Part shown: positions 34,316-45,620 of the stretch, in pieces
Numbering within the stretch: the stretch's first letter is position 1
How the letters are laid out: every line of letters begins with the position of its first letter
NCBI RefSeq assembly: GCF_913053745.1
Contig: NZ_CAJXGF010000002.1
Location: 1-64,000, forward strand
DNA length: 64,000 bases
Origin: an uncultured Nitratireductor sp.
GTDB taxonomy: Bacteria > Pseudomonadota > Alphaproteobacteria > Rhizobiales > Rhizobiaceae
Direction of reading: 5' to 3'
Program-made: the position numbers and the translations under genes
Notes under the pieces: model-generated
What the model saw: only the letters and a program-made list of their open reading frames with translations
What the model was told of the DNA's origin: nothing
The model's database searches: none

Positions 34316-35085
34316 TCAAACACGGCTTTGCCAATAACGGGGGTTGAGGGAACGGCCATGTCGCGTGGCTCCAACGGCCCGGCGAGGAAGGCATTGCGGC
34401 CGGCCTCCACCACTTCGGCGAAGGCGGCTGCCATCGCAACAGGATCGCTGGCCTTTGCCACTGCGGTGTTGAGGAGAACGGCGTCGAACCCCAGCTCCAT
34501 CACCATGGCCGCGTGCGATGGGCGTCCGAGCCCGGCATCCACGATCAGCGGCACATCGGGAAAATGTGCCCGGATGGCTCGCAGCCCGTCCACGTTCACC
34601 GGACCACGCGCCGAACCGATGGGCGCGCACCAGGGCATCAGTACCGCGCATCCCGCTTCCAGCAGCCGCTCCGCCACCACCAGATCGTCGGTCGTGTACG
34701 GAAACACCTTGAACCCCTCCGAACTTAAGATGCGCGCAGCTTCCACCAGACCGAACACATCCGGCTGCAGCGTGTCGTGATGGCCGATCACCTCGAGCTT
34801 GATCCAGTCCGTGCCGAAGAGTTCGCGCGCCATCTGCGCCGTGATCACCGCCTCTTTCACGGAATGGCAGCCCGCCGTGTTGGGCAGAATGCGCACGCCC
34901 AGTTCACGAATGAGTTCCAAGAACTGTCCGCCAGTACGGTTTCCTGTGGTTTCTCGCCGCAGCGAGACGGTCACGGTTTCGCAGGCTGAGGCCCGCACCG
35001 CCTCGGCCATGATGGCGGGGGAGGGGTATTGGGCGGTGCCCAGCAAAAGCCGCGATGCCAGCGTTTCGCCGTAGAGCGTCAGCAT
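34312..35085 (-). CDS. thiG: ThiG, thiazole synthase
   Basis: ThiG assembles the thiazole ring from DXP, dehydroglycine and ThiS thiocarboxylate. The 257-residue barrel begins [21 protein letters not shown], has [14 protein letters not shown] near residue 65, the Schiff-base lysine in WIKLEVIG near 95, and [18 protein letters not shown] near 145. The ATG at 35085 follows a GGAGG in the thiS 3' end. A longer in-frame reading upstream overlaps thiS and is not family sequence. Confidence 0.95.
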   Translation of the reverse strand: MLTLYGETLASRLLLGTAQYPSPAIMAEAVRASACETVTVSLRRETTGNRTGGQFLELIRELGVRILPNTAGCHSVKEAVITAQMARELFGTDWIKLEVIGHHDTLQPDVFGLVEAARILSSEGFKVFPYTTDDLVVAERLLEAGCAVLMPWCAPIGSARGPVNVDGLRAIRAHFPDVPLIVDAGLGRPSHAAMVMELGFDAVLLNTAVAKASDPVAMAAAFAEVVEAGRNAFLAGPLEPRDMAVPSTPVIGKAVFE

Positions 35086-35086
35086 G

Positions 35087-35284
35087 TCAGCCTCCCTGCA
35101 TGGGTGAGAGAACTTCAATTCGGTCGCCGTCCTCGAGCGTGCAGGAACCCCGTTCCGCCGCCGGCACCAGTTCGCCATTGCGCGCCGTGGCGAGAAAGTC
35201 GGGCGCATAGTCGAGTTCATCGAGAAGGGCGGCCAGCGTCGTCGCCGTCACGTGCTGCGCTTCGCCATTAACCGTGAGCTTCAT
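35087..35284 (-). CDS. thiS: ThiS, sulfur carrier protein
   Basis: This 65-residue ubiquitin-like protein ends in Gly-Gly (SPMQGG), the C-terminus that is adenylated and thiocarboxylated to carry sulfur to Thi[11 protein letters not shown] at the start and [11 protein letters not shown] near the end are typical. It lies between thiO and thiG; its first 17 bp overlap the thiO 3' end and a single base separates its stop from the thiG ATG. Confidence 0.95.
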   Translation of the reverse strand: MKLTVNGEAQHVTATTLAALLDELDYAPDFLATARNGELVPAAERGSCTLEDGDRIEVLSPMQGG

Positions 35285-36242
35285 CAAAAGCCTCCACGCG
35301 TTCGTTCAGGATCAGGGCCGCCGCCTCCTGCGCCATTGCGGGCGAGAGCAAAAAGCCGTGGCGATAAAGGCCGTTCACGCTGATCCCCTCTCGGGTCTGC
35401 TTCACGCGTGGCAGGTTATCGGCATAAGCAGGGCGCACGCCGGCGCCCGTTTCCACGATCTTCGCTTCCGCAAAGGCCGGGTGCAGGCTGTAGGCGGCGT
35501 TCAGGAGTTCCATTGTCGAGCGGGCGCTGATCGGCCCGTCGTCATCGCTTTCGATCATCGTCGCGCCGACCATGAAGTGATGCCCTTCACGCGGCACGAT
35601 GTAGACCGGAATGCGCGGATGAAGCAGCCGCACGGGCCGCGAAAGACTGATCTCTTCCGTTTGCAGCAAAAGCATCTCGCCACGCACCCCGCGCAGCTCT
35701 TTATCGGCGAACGCCATGCCGGTGCAATCGGCAATTCTGTCCGCTTCGGCTGGTGTATCGTTACCGTAAGCGAAACGTACGCCTGCCGTTTTCAGCGCCG
35801 CGCTCAGCGTCGTCATCGCCTGGCGCGGTTCGAGATGCGCCTCGTCGCGGAAGAAGAGCCCGCGCCGGAACCGACCGGCAAGATCGGGCTCCAGCAGAGC
35901 CACGGCGTTGCCATCCAGCCATTCATGGCCGCCCGTGCGCGCGGCGAAACGGTCGAGTTCCGCTGCATCGCGCGCGGGCGCGACGACCAGCGTTCCGTTG
36001 CGCGTTACGTGGCCGGGCAGTGCCGCGTCCCACCAATCGGCCGCCAGGCGCCCCAGGGTCAGCACCGGCTCTTCCGCGTTTTCGCGCTCGCACCAGGGGG
36101 CGAGCATTCCGCCGGCAAGCCACGAGGCGCTGCCTGCCGGTCCGGATCGAATGTCGCAGACAGTCACCTGCGTGCCGGCCCGAACCAGCTCATGGGCCAG
36201 CGTGAGGCCGGCCACCCCGGCCCCGCGAATGAGGACATGCAT
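35268..36242 (-). CDS. thiO: ThiO, glycine oxidase
   Basis: ThiO oxidises glycine to dehydroglycine with O2 to feed ThiG in aerobes. The 324-residue FAD protein has the N-terminal dinucleotide motif IRGAGVAGLTLAHEL, a DIRSGPAGSASWLAGGMLAPW stretch near residue 30, and a C-terminal GLYRHGFLLSPAMA motif typical of D-amino-acid/glycine oxidases. It lies three bases after thiC and overlaps thiS by 17 bp. An O2-using thiazole route agrees with the aerobic lifestyle implied by CobG. Confidence 0.92.
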   Translation of the reverse strand: MHVLIRGAGVAGLTLAHELVRAGTQVTVCDIRSGPAGSASWLAGGMLAPWCERENAEEPVLTLGRLAADWWDAALPGHVTRNGTLVVAPARDAAELDRFAARTGGHEWLDGNAVALLEPDLAGRFRRGLFFRDEAHLEPRQAMTTLSAALKTAGVRFAYGNDTPAEADRIADCTGMAFADKELRGVRGEMLLLQTEEISLSRPVRLLHPRIPVYIVPREGHHFMVGATMIESDDDGPISARSTMELLNAAYSLHPAFAEAKIVETGAGVRPAYADNLPRVKQTREGISVNGLYRHGFLLSPAMAQEAAALILNERVEAFDEAHG

Positions 36243-36245
36243 GGG

Positions 36246-38292
<2,047 letters not shown>

Positions 38293-38360
38293 AGGCTTTA
38301 AAGTGGGGGAGAAGCCGCGGCCTTGTCAAGCCGCTGCATCGTCCTATCCTCGTTTCACGG

Positions 38361-40442
38361 TCAGAAGCGGTAGCGCATGGAGGCGACCACGGAGCGGCCC
38401 TCGTCGCGATAGCAGTAATCGGCCGTGCAGGTCACGCCGCGTTCGTCGAGCAGATTGGTCGCGTTGACCTGGAGGCGCAGTCCGTCGAGCTTCGGATTCC
38501 GGGCGCCGAAGTCGTAGCGCAGCGCCATATCGACATAGTAGCGGTCGTCGTTGACGGTCGTGTTGGCATCGTTGCCGAAACTCTCGCCGACATAGCGAAC
38601 GCCCGCACCGACACCCAGCCCCTCGAGCGGGCCGGACTGTACCGCGTAATCCCCCCAAACCGAGAAGACGTGCTGCGGGGTGGAGTTCAGCGTGTTGCCG
38701 GTGTAGCCCGCCAGGCTGTTGCGGATTTCCATGTCCACATAGGCGTAGGAGGCGATCATGCTCAGTCCGCTGCCAAGACTTGCATTTGCCTCGATTTCGA
38801 AACCGCGCGAGCGAAGATCGCGATTGACCTGCTGGTTGATGCCACCGATCACCTCGAACACGACCGCATCTTCCTGTTCGATGTCGAACAGGGCGGCCGT
38901 AACCACCGCATTCATGCCGGGAAGCTTGTACTTGACGCCAATTTCCTTTTGTTCGCCGACGGTCGGGTTTGCGGGGGAGCCGTCGACGAGCGTGCCGACA
39001 TTCGGCGTGAAGGAGGTGGTGTAGTTGGCGAAGGGCACGAGGCCGAAAGGCGTTTCGTAGGACAGGCCGACCCGCCAGGAGAACTGTGTATCCGTCTGCT
39101 CGATAACCCCGGCGGTGTTGGTGGTTTTACCCTCCAGCCAGTCGTAGCGTCCGCCGATGGACAGGTGCCAGTTGTCGTAGTTGACCTGATCGGATGCGTA
39201 GAGGCCGACCTGGTTGAGCACCTGTGCGGAGACGAATGGAATGTCGAACGTTTCGCCTTCCGGCGGAAGCGGCGCATAACGCAGCCCGTACTGGTCGTAA
39301 TCTATGCGTCCGTAGTCGAGTCCGACAAGCAGGCGATGCTGGAGCGGGCCTGTGTCGAATTCCGACAAAAGCTGGTTGTCCACGACGAGGCTGCGCGCGT
39401 TCTCGGCATAGCGTCCGGCTCCCCGCGCCAGCGACGACGGGTTGGCCGGATCGGGAGCGAACCAGTAGGCATATTCCAGATTGTTGTCGAGCCACGAGTA
39501 GCGCAGGTTCTGCCGCAGGGTGAAGACTTCTGTGAGCCTGTGCTCGAACTCGTAACCGATGCGTGCCTGCTGCTGATCGAAATCGTTGAAGGTGGGATCG
39601 CCTCCGTAGAGGTCGGTAACGCCATTCGGCCCGTTGTAGAACACTGCCGTGCCGCCGAGGGTCGAATCCATGTACTCGCCGAGAAGGGTGAGCTTTGTGT
39701 CGGCGTCGGGTTGCCAGGTCAGGGCGGGTGCCAGGTAAACGCGGTCGTCGGGGAAGCCGGGCAGGGCGGTGCCGCTCTTTCGCACCAGTCCTGTCATGCG
39801 ATAGAGCAGCGTTTCGTCCTCGTTCATGGGCCCGGAAAGGTCGAAATTGGCCTGGTAACGATCGTGCGTCCCGCCTTGCAGTTCGACCTCGCGCAAGCGC
39901 TCTTGCGTTGGCCGCTTGGTCATCAGATTGACCAGCCCGCCCGCATTGGAGGCGCCGTAAAGCGCCGAGGCCGGGCCCTTGAGAACGGTAATGCCTTCCA
40001 GCCCGTAGGGCTCCTGCCGGAACAGGCCGGTCGGGCTGTTGAACTGACGCAGCCCGTCGCGAAAGATCCCGCTATAGGTGGCTTCGAAACCTCGGATGAA
40101 GAGGGCGTCGAAGCGTGGATCGAAGCCGTAAGCACCGACGCGGACACCGGGCACATAACCGATCGCTTCCTGAAGCGAGCGCGGGTTCTGGTCGTCGAGC
40201 TGTTTCTCGGTCACCGTCGATATGAGCTGCGGAACCTCGATCAGCGGCGTATCGATTTTCGATCCGATGCGCCCGCTCTCGGCCACATAACCGTCCTGCA
40301 CCAGAATGTCGTCGCTGGCCGCTTCGACCTCCAGCCGTTCGAGCAGGGTCGTGTCCTGCGCAGCCGCGCCGACCGACCAGCCGGATAGTCCGGTTGACAG
40401 TAACAGGAGTGTCGACAAACGATGGAAATGATGGGATTTCAC
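38361..40442 (-). CDS. TonB-dependent siderophore receptor
   Basis: This outer-membrane barrel imports ferric siderophores with energy from TonB. The 693-residue precursor has a signal peptide ending GAAAQD and a plug domain with EVPQLISTVTEKQLDDQNPR near residue 68, LFIRGF near 112 and LKGPASALYGASNAGGLVN near 152. A C-terminal barrel ends in aromatic Phe (MRYRF). The plug is of the ferrichrome/ferrioxamine class (FhuA/FoxA-like), but the ligand cannot be read. The start is GTG 40442 with a weak ribosome-binding site. AraC and MFS genes complete the locus. Confidence 0.93.
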   Translation of the reverse strand: MKSHHFHRLSTLLLLSTGLSGWSVGAAAQDTTLLERLEVEAASDDILVQDGYVAESGRIGSKIDTPLIEVPQLISTVTEKQLDDQNPRSLQEAIGYVPGVRVGAYGFDPRFDALFIRGFEATYSGIFRDGLRQFNSPTGLFRQEPYGLEGITVLKGPASALYGASNAGGLVNLMTKRPTQERLREVELQGGTHDRYQANFDLSGPMNEDETLLYRMTGLVRKSGTALPGFPDDRVYLAPALTWQPDADTKLTLLGEYMDSTLGGTAVFYNGPNGVTDLYGGDPTFNDFDQQQARIGYEFEHRLTEVFTLRQNLRYSWLDNNLEYAYWFAPDPANPSSLARGAGRYAENARSLVVDNQLLSEFDTGPLQHRLLVGLDYGRIDYDQYGLRYAPLPPEGETFDIPFVSAQVLNQVGLYASDQVNYDNWHLSIGGRYDWLEGKTTNTAGVIEQTDTQFSWRVGLSYETPFGLVPFANYTTSFTPNVGTLVDGSPANPTVGEQKEIGVKYKLPGMNAVVTAALFDIEQEDAVVFEVIGGINQQVNRDLRSRGFEIEANASLGSGLSMIASYAYVDMEIRNSLAGYTGNTLNSTPQHVFSVWGDYAVQSGPLEGLGVGAGVRYVGESFGNDANTTVNDDRYYVDMALRYDFGARNPKLDGLRLQVNATNLLDERGVTCTADYCYRDEGRSVVASMRYRF

Positions 40443-40523
40443 GGAGCACCACGCTTGCTTTTTCTCAATCGTTGGTCGCTCCGCAGGAGGCGTGGCTGCC
40501 GTTTCCGGCAGAACTAAAAAATA

Positions 40524-40538
40524 TGACTATAACAGTCA
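40524..40538. promoter_or_regulatory. Palindrome upstream of the TonB receptor gene
   Basis: TGACT and AGTCA form a perfect 5-bp inverted repeat spaced by ATAAC, in an AT-rich stretch about 80 bp upstream of the receptor GTG and downstream of the araC-type gene. It could be the AraC-type regulator site or part of an iron-responsive element. No canonical Fur box is evident. Confidence 0.4.
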
Positions 40539-40639
40539 AATAATAATGCGGATCGCTCCGTTGCAAGCGCCAGCCTGTGGATTAATTCGCTCGCTGGGCG
40601 AGGGAATACGCTTTTCCGGAGGCTCCGAACCGGTCGGGT

Positions 40640-41416
40640 TCAAATGCAGAATTCGCTTGGGCTCATGCCGATGGCGCGCCGGAACATATAGCTGAAAGCG
40701 CTCGAAGATTCGTAACCCATATTGAACGCGACCGAACTCACCTTCTCGCCTGCGGCAAGCTGCGAAATGGCGTGGAGAATGCGCACCTGTCGGAGCCAGC
40801 GAGACGGCGGCATGCCTGTTTCGGCGATGAACAGCCGCTCGATCGTCTTGCGGCTGGCGGCCGCGCCGGCAAGCCACGCGTCGACCGATTTGAGGCCGCC
40901 CGGGTCCTCCAGAGCGGCTTGTGCAAGACGACGAATGCGCTTGTCCCGCGGCATTGTAACCGACAACGGCACATCGCTTGCGGCGACAAGTTCATGACGC
41001 AGAAGCGTGTGCAGCGCCTCGTTGTGGCAGTCGATACGGCCGGATGTGTCGTCGGGCATGGTTGCCGAGATCAGTGCGTTCAACAGGGAGGTCATGGCCA
41101 CGATGCGGCATTCGGTGCCGAGTGTCGCAGCCTCTTCGCGGTTCACGTCGACATAGCGCATCTGGTTGTTGGACCCGTATCGCATCCAGTGTTCGACATC
41201 CGGTGGAATCCAGACCGCCATCGCCGGACTGAGCAGAAGAACGCGGTTCGGTGTGCCGACATACATGGAGCCGGATGCAGCGGAGATGAGTTGCCCGAAA
41301 TCATGGGTGTGCCAGTCATAGCTCTCGCCGGGGGCAGGCCTGATCGTCTCTCCCAGATAACGGGGCCTGCCCATCCCGTCGGAACCGTCCGGTGAATTGT
41401 GTTTGGGTGTATCCAT
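40640..41416 (-). CDS. AraC-family transcriptional regulator
   Basis: The 258-residue protein has an N-terminal cupin-like sensor (YDWHTHDFGQLISAASGSMYV near residue 30, WIPPDVEHW near 70) and a C-terminal double HTH domain with ASRKTIERLFIAETGMPPSRWLRQ near 190 and VAFNMGYESSSAFSYMFRRAIGMSPSEF at the end. ATG 41416 starts just before the cupin; longer in-frame readings add unconserved residues. It lies between the receptor gene (same strand) and a divergent MFS gene, the usual layout for a siderophore-uptake activator. Confidence 0.92.
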   Translation of the reverse strand: MDTPKHNSPDGSDGMGRPRYLGETIRPAPGESYDWHTHDFGQLISAASGSMYVGTPNRVLLLSPAMAVWIPPDVEHWMRYGSNNQMRYVDVNREEAATLGTECRIVAMTSLLNALISATMPDDTSGRIDCHNEALHTLLRHELVAASDVPLSVTMPRDKRIRRLAQAALEDPGGLKSVDAWLAGAAASRKTIERLFIAETGMPPSRWLRQVRILHAISQLAAGEKVSSVAFNMGYESSSAFSYMFRRAIGMSPSEFCI

Positions 41417-41539
41417 GATGTTGACGAATTCTAGATGTAATATGATCTTATGTCGACAGAAAGACATTTCAGTTTGACCTAGGTTCCTTCGCATCCCGGG
41501 CGTCGTGCCCTTGTTTGCAGTTCGGACCCTGTTGTCGTC

Positions 41540-42724
41540 ATGAAAAAGCGCACCTTTCTGGCGTGGTTCCTGTTTGGGCACCTTGCCAATGACTGGCCCA
41601 TCGCCTCGCTATGGCTGATCGTGCCGGCCGTCGGCATTTCAATGAATCTGTCGCCGGGCGAAGTCGGCCTTCTGTTCACGGTTTTCAACCTTGGCGGCGC
41701 GCTTGCTTATCTGCCCGCCGGTGTCCTTGCCGATCATGTCTCGAACCGTGGGCGCCTGCTGGTGATGACGTTCTGGTGGGTTGCCGCCGGCTATGCGCTG
41801 GCGGCGATGGCCCCAGGGTATTGGAGCCTCGCGCTGTTGCTCGCAATCGCCGGGATGGGCAACGCGGCCTGGCATCCGATCGCCACTGGCGTGCTCACAC
41901 GCGAAAGCGGTGGACGGCGCGCGCATGCGCTCGGCATTCACGCCATTGGAGGTTCGCTGGCCGAGATACTGGCGCCGCTTTGCGTCGGTTTTCTTATCGC
42001 CTATGTCGATTGGCGCGGTGCGCTGGTTGTATCAGTCTTTCCGACCGTGTTGTTGGGTCTGTGCTTCGTTCATGTGGCGCGCACCGTTCCGCGTCTCGAC
42101 AAGCGCGCGGTCAACCGGCGAGATTTGCTCGACATTCTGTACATATGGCGCCGGGGCAGCGGTCCGCGCATCGTGGCGATGATCTGCCTGTACAACATGG
42201 CGCTGGTGGCGCTTTTGAGCATGATCCCGCTTTATCTGGCGGACGCCCACGGCTTCGGGCCAGCCGAAGCGGGCATAGCGTTCTCGGCGCTTCTGGTCGC
42301 CGGTGCGCTGGCGCAGCCATGGGTCGGAAAACTCTCCGACATCGTCGGTCGAAGGCCGATCCTCGTCTCGGGAAATCTTGTCGCGGGTGTGTCGGCTGCG
42401 CTGTTGATGCTGCAGCCGCCGCTTTGGTTCACAGTCTTGGCGATGACCGCCGCCGTTGCCGGCCTGGATGCGATCCGTGCCGCCATGCTCGCGGCTGCCG
42501 TTGATTACGCAAACCGCCGCGAAGGCACGACACTCGGACTGGCCTTCGTTCTGATGGACGGTGTCGGAGCGCTCGGCTCCGTTCTCGCGGGCATTGCCGC
42601 CGGCTTCTCCTGGCCGCACATGTTCGGCCTCGCGGCCGCGTTCTCGCTTGGGGCGGTAATGCTGGCTGCGATGACGAATTTCAGGCAATCGGCCGACACC
42701 GTCTCAAAGAGACCCTTGGCCTGA
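41540..42724 (+). CDS. MFS transporter
   Basis: The 394-residue protein has twelve predicted membrane helices and the MFS loop motif LADHVSNRGRLL after helix 2, with a second copy LSDIVGRRPILV after helix 8. It is divergent from the AraC regulator gene with a 123-bp spacer. In siderophore loci such a protein can export the siderophore or import the ferric complex across the inner membrane. No biosynthesis genes are nearby, which favours import, but substrate and direction are not determined. Confidence 0.85.
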   Translation: MKKRTFLAWFLFGHLANDWPIASLWLIVPAVGISMNLSPGEVGLLFTVFNLGGALAYLPAGVLADHVSNRGRLLVMTFWWVAAGYALAAMAPGYWSLALLLAIAGMGNAAWHPIATGVLTRESGGRRAHALGIHAIGGSLAEILAPLCVGFLIAYVDWRGALVVSVFPTVLLGLCFVHVARTVPRLDKRAVNRRDLLDILYIWRRGSGPRIVAMICLYNMALVALLSMIPLYLADAHGFGPAEAGIAFSALLVAGALAQPWVGKLSDIVGRRPILVSGNLVAGVSAALLMLQPPLWFTVLAMTAAVAGLDAIRAAMLAAAVDYANRREGTTLGLAFVLMDGVGALGSVLAGIAAGFSWPHMFGLAAAFSLGAVMLAAMTNFRQSADTVSKRPLA

Positions 42725-42746
42725 GCCTGAACCCCTGGAAACTCCA

Positions 42747-42775
42747 GGGACCCGGGGAATTCTGCCCGGGGTCCC
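42747..42775. terminator. Bidirectional terminator-like hairpin
   Basis: GGGACCCGGG and CCCGGGGTCCC pair with one bulged G around an AATTCTG loop in the gap between the convergent MFS and RraA-like genes. A smaller CCTGG/CCAGG hairpin precedes it. The downstream T content is low (CCTTGTT on plus). Confidence 0.55.
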
Positions 42776-42804
42776 CTTGTTCGCGGCGACGTTGCGAAGT
42801 CAGC

Positions 42805-43464
42805 TCAGACGCTTTCCTCCACACGCGCCTTCGCACCGGAAATCGTCGGCAGACTTTCGCCCGCGTCGATGCGTTTGAGAAGTTCCACTTCCCGGGCCTG
42901 CATCTGGATGGCTCGGTCGGCGACGGCATCGACCTCATCGGGTGCGAGGACGAGAACGCCGTTCTCGTCCGCCAGCACCGCGTCGCCGGGATTGACAACC
43001 ACGCCGCCGACGCTGACGGGAATGTTCATCTCGCCCGAAACGCCGAGAAGCTTGGTGGTGATGGGCGAGGGGCCCCGGCACCACATGGGAAAACCGTGCC
43101 GTTCGAAATCCGCCACGTCCGTCGCCGGGCCGTCGACCACGGCGCCGGCCACTTTCTTGCTCGCCGCGGTATGCGTGATGACCCCGCCCCAACAAGCGTG
43201 GCGCGTGTCGCCGGCGCGATCGATAATCACGAAGTCGCCGGGACGCAGATGGTCCATGGCATAATGCAGCAGCGTGCTGTCGGCGTGCGGCAGGCGCAGC
43301 GTCACGGCGGTGCCGGCAACGCGCACCTTGGAGAGCATGGAGCGAATGCCCGTGTCGAGAAAATTGGCGTGCAGGAAATGACCCACAGTGGCGGTTTCCA
43401 CCCGCATCAGCTTATCGATCTGCGCTTGCGCAAGCTGCTCGGGCATCGGGTTGACCTGATACAT
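42805..43464 (-). CDS. RraA-family protein (HMG/oxaloacetate aldolase-type)
   Basis: The 219-residue protein matches the RraA/HMG-aldolase fold: VETATVGHFLHANF near residue 22, AMDHLRPGDFVIIDRAGDTRHACWGGVITHTAA near 70-100, VVDGPATDV near 110 with the metal-site Asp, and VGGVVVNPGDAVLADENGVLV near 155. Metal-dependent members split 4-hydroxy-4-methyl-2-oxoglutarate or decarboxylate oxaloacetate; others inhibit RNase E. Operon position with a nitrilase-family hydrolase and a TRAP transporter favours the aldolase role. It is last in that operon. Confidence 0.85.
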   Translation of the reverse strand: MYQVNPMPEQLAQAQIDKLMRVETATVGHFLHANFLDTGIRSMLSKVRVAGTAVTLRLPHADSTLLHYAMDHLRPGDFVIIDRAGDTRHACWGGVITHTAASKKVAGAVVDGPATDVADFERHGFPMWCRGPSPITTKLLGVSGEMNIPVSVGGVVVNPGDAVLADENGVLVLAPDEVDAVADRAIQMQAREVELLKRIDAGESLPTISGAKARVEESV

Positions 43465-43475
43465 ATGCGTGCTCC

Positions 43476-44282
43476 CTATGCCACGACGTGATGGTCTGCG
43501 ACGGGCATGGAGCGGCGGATCTGCGCGGCATACCCGGTGTCGATGGAGGCGCTGGCATGTCCAACCCGATCGGAGCAATCGGCAACCGTCACACCCCATG
43601 GGTCGATGATCAGCGAATGCCCGAAGCACAGCTTCCGGCCTTCGTCATGAGCGAAAATCTGGGCCGATGCAGCCACATAGGACTGGGTCTCGATGGCGCG
43701 GGCGCACAGAAGCTGTTCCCAATGATCCTTTCCGGTCTGCAGTGTGAAGGCTGCCGGCAGCACGATCACCTCCGCGCCCTTGTCTCGCAGTTTGCGGAAG
43801 AGTTCGGGAAAACGTAGGTCGTAGCAAATGGCGCAACCCACTTTCACGCCCTCGAGTTCGTAGACGACCACGTCTTCGCCGCGCTTCATGGTATCGGACT
43901 CCAGATAGCTGTTGCCGCCCGGCACCTCCACGTCGAACAGGTGGATTTTCCGGTAGCGTGCGATCTCGTTGCCCTGACGGTTGAACACGATGGTTGTGTT
44001 GTAGCATTTCTCGCCCGCTGCCTCGGCCATTGAGCCGGCGTGGATGTTCACCTTCAGCTCTGCGGCGAGCGCCGACATGGCACGATAGGCTTCGCCTCCG
44101 GGAAAGGTCTCCGCGTTGGCGCGGCGGCTTTCCACCGTGCCTCCCATATAGGTGAAGGTTTCAGGCAGCACGACGAGATCTGGCTTGTCCTGGGCGACAG
44201 CCTTGCGAACGAGCTCCTGGGCGTCGGCGATGTTCTTCGCCTTGTCGTCCTGGGAGTTCATTTGAATGACGGAGACTTTCAT
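43476..44282 (-). CDS. Carbon-nitrogen hydrolase (nitrilase superfamily)
   Basis: The 268-residue enzyme has the full catalytic triad context: Glu in VVLPETFTYMGG near residue 41, Lys in RYRKIHLFDV near 110 and Cys in GCAICYDLRFPELF near 148. The FDVEVPGG segment and sequence pattern are closest to the omega-amidase/Nit1-Nit2 group, which deaminates alpha-ketoglutaramate-like amides. It sits between dctM and the RraA-like gene, 11 bp from the latter. The substrate is inferred only loosely. Confidence 0.88.
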   Translation of the reverse strand: MKVSVIQMNSQDDKAKNIADAQELVRKAVAQDKPDLVVLPETFTYMGGTVESRRANAETFPGGEAYRAMSALAAELKVNIHAGSMAEAAGEKCYNTTIVFNRQGNEIARYRKIHLFDVEVPGGNSYLESDTMKRGEDVVVYELEGVKVGCAICYDLRFPELFRKLRDKGAEVIVLPAAFTLQTGKDHWEQLLCARAIETQSYVAASAQIFAHDEGRKLCFGHSLIIDPWGVTVADCSDRVGHASASIDTGYAAQIRRSMPVADHHVVA

Positions 44283-44321
44283 GGAAGATCCTTTTATCCG
44301 AGGTTGATCGGGGCCCGGCCG

Positions 44322-45605
44322 TCAAGCCGGTCCCAGAATGAGGTTGGGGAGGAAGAGCACGAGCTCGGGCACGAAGGTGATGACCAGAAGTGCGATGATC
44401 AGCGGCACCAGGAATGGCAGGATCGCCACGGCCACCTTCTCGAACGGCACCTTGCCTACCTCCGCGACGATGTAGAGCGCGATGCCCATGGGCGGCGTCG
44501 CAATGCCGATCAGCAGCGAAAGCGTGATGATCAAGCCGAAATGAATCCGGTCGATGCCGAACTGGTCGATGATCGGAAGCAGCATCGGAACCAGGATCAG
44601 CTTGGCCGGAACGCCTTCAACGAAGCAGCCGACCGCCAGCAGGAACACGATCAAAAGCAGCAGGAAGATCGTGCGAGATTCGGTGAACAGAAGAATCTGG
44701 TCCGCCAATTGCTGCGGGATCTGCTCGATGGCCAGAAGCCAGCCCATCACGTGCGAGAAGCCGATGATGATCATGATCACACTGGTGATGGTCATCGTTT
44801 CGGTCAGCGCCTGCCACAGCATGCGAAAGGAGAAGGTGCGGTAAACGAAGCCGAGTGCGATGGTGTAGACGCAGGCCAGAACGCCGGCCTCCGTCGCTGT
44901 CGTGAAGCCGGTCAGAATGGCCGCCAGGATGATGCCCGGTGCGATCAGCGCGGCGATACCGTCGATGGCCGCGCGACCGATCTGCGGAAGGCTCTTGCGC
45001 TCCTCGCGCGGAAAATCCTGCTTGAGGGCCACCAGATAGTTGAACGCCATCAGCGACAGTCCGACGACGATCCCGGGAATGATGCCGGCGAGGAACAACC
45101 GCGCGACCGAGGTGTTTGAAAGGAACGCATAGACGACAAGGCTGATGGAAGGCGGGATGATCGGCCCGACGACGGCACTCGCCGCCGTCAGGGCAGCAGC
45201 GAAGGGTGCGGGATAGCCGCGCTCGCGCATCGCCTTGATCTCGATGGTTCCAAGGCCCGCGCAGTCGGCGACGGCCGCGCCCGAGACGCCGGCAAAGAGC
45301 AGCGAGGAGACGACGTTCACCTGGGCAAGGCCGGCACGCATATGGCCGACAAGTGCGGAGGCGAAGTTGAAGATGCGGTCCGTCATGCCCACGCCGTTCA
45401 TCAGATTGCCGGCCATGATGAAAAAGGGAATGGCAAGCAGCGACGGATTGTCGACTCCGTCCAGAACCTGAAGCGGAATGATGTAGAGCGTGTCGGAAAA
45501 GCCTGCATAGACGAGGGCCGAGAGCACCGCCAGGCCGATGGCCATTGTGATCGGGACACGCAGCAGGATAAGGGCGACGAAGCCCGCGAAGAGAAGCAAG
45601 GTCAT
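44322..45605 (-). CDS. dctM: TRAP transporter large membrane subunit (DctM)
   Basis: The 427-residue integral membrane protein has about twelve helices and TRAP-T motifs: NPSLLAIPFFIMAGNLMNGVG near residue 50, SLLFAGVSGAAVADCAGLG near 95, AASAVVGPIIPPSISLVVY near 135 and ATPPMGIALYIVAEVG near 360. It is the ion-coupled channel of a TRAP system with the DctQ and DctP genes upstream on the same strand. Confidence 0.94.
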   Translation of the reverse strand: MTLLLFAGFVALILLRVPITMAIGLAVLSALVYAGFSDTLYIIPLQVLDGVDNPSLLAIPFFIMAGNLMNGVGMTDRIFNFASALVGHMRAGLAQVNVVSSLLFAGVSGAAVADCAGLGTIEIKAMRERGYPAPFAAALTAASAVVGPIIPPSISLVVYAFLSNTSVARLFLAGIIPGIVVGLSLMAFNYLVALKQDFPREERKSLPQIGRAAIDGIAALIAPGIILAAILTGFTTATEAGVLACVYTIALGFVYRTFSFRMLWQALTETMTITSVIMIIIGFSHVMGWLLAIEQIPQQLADQILLFTESRTIFLLLLIVFLLAVGCFVEGVPAKLILVPMLLPIIDQFGIDRIHFGLIITLSLLIGIATPPMGIALYIVAEVGKVPFEKVAVAILPFLVPLIIALLVITFVPELVLFLPNLILGPA

Positions 45606-45620
45606 GATTTCACCCGAATC

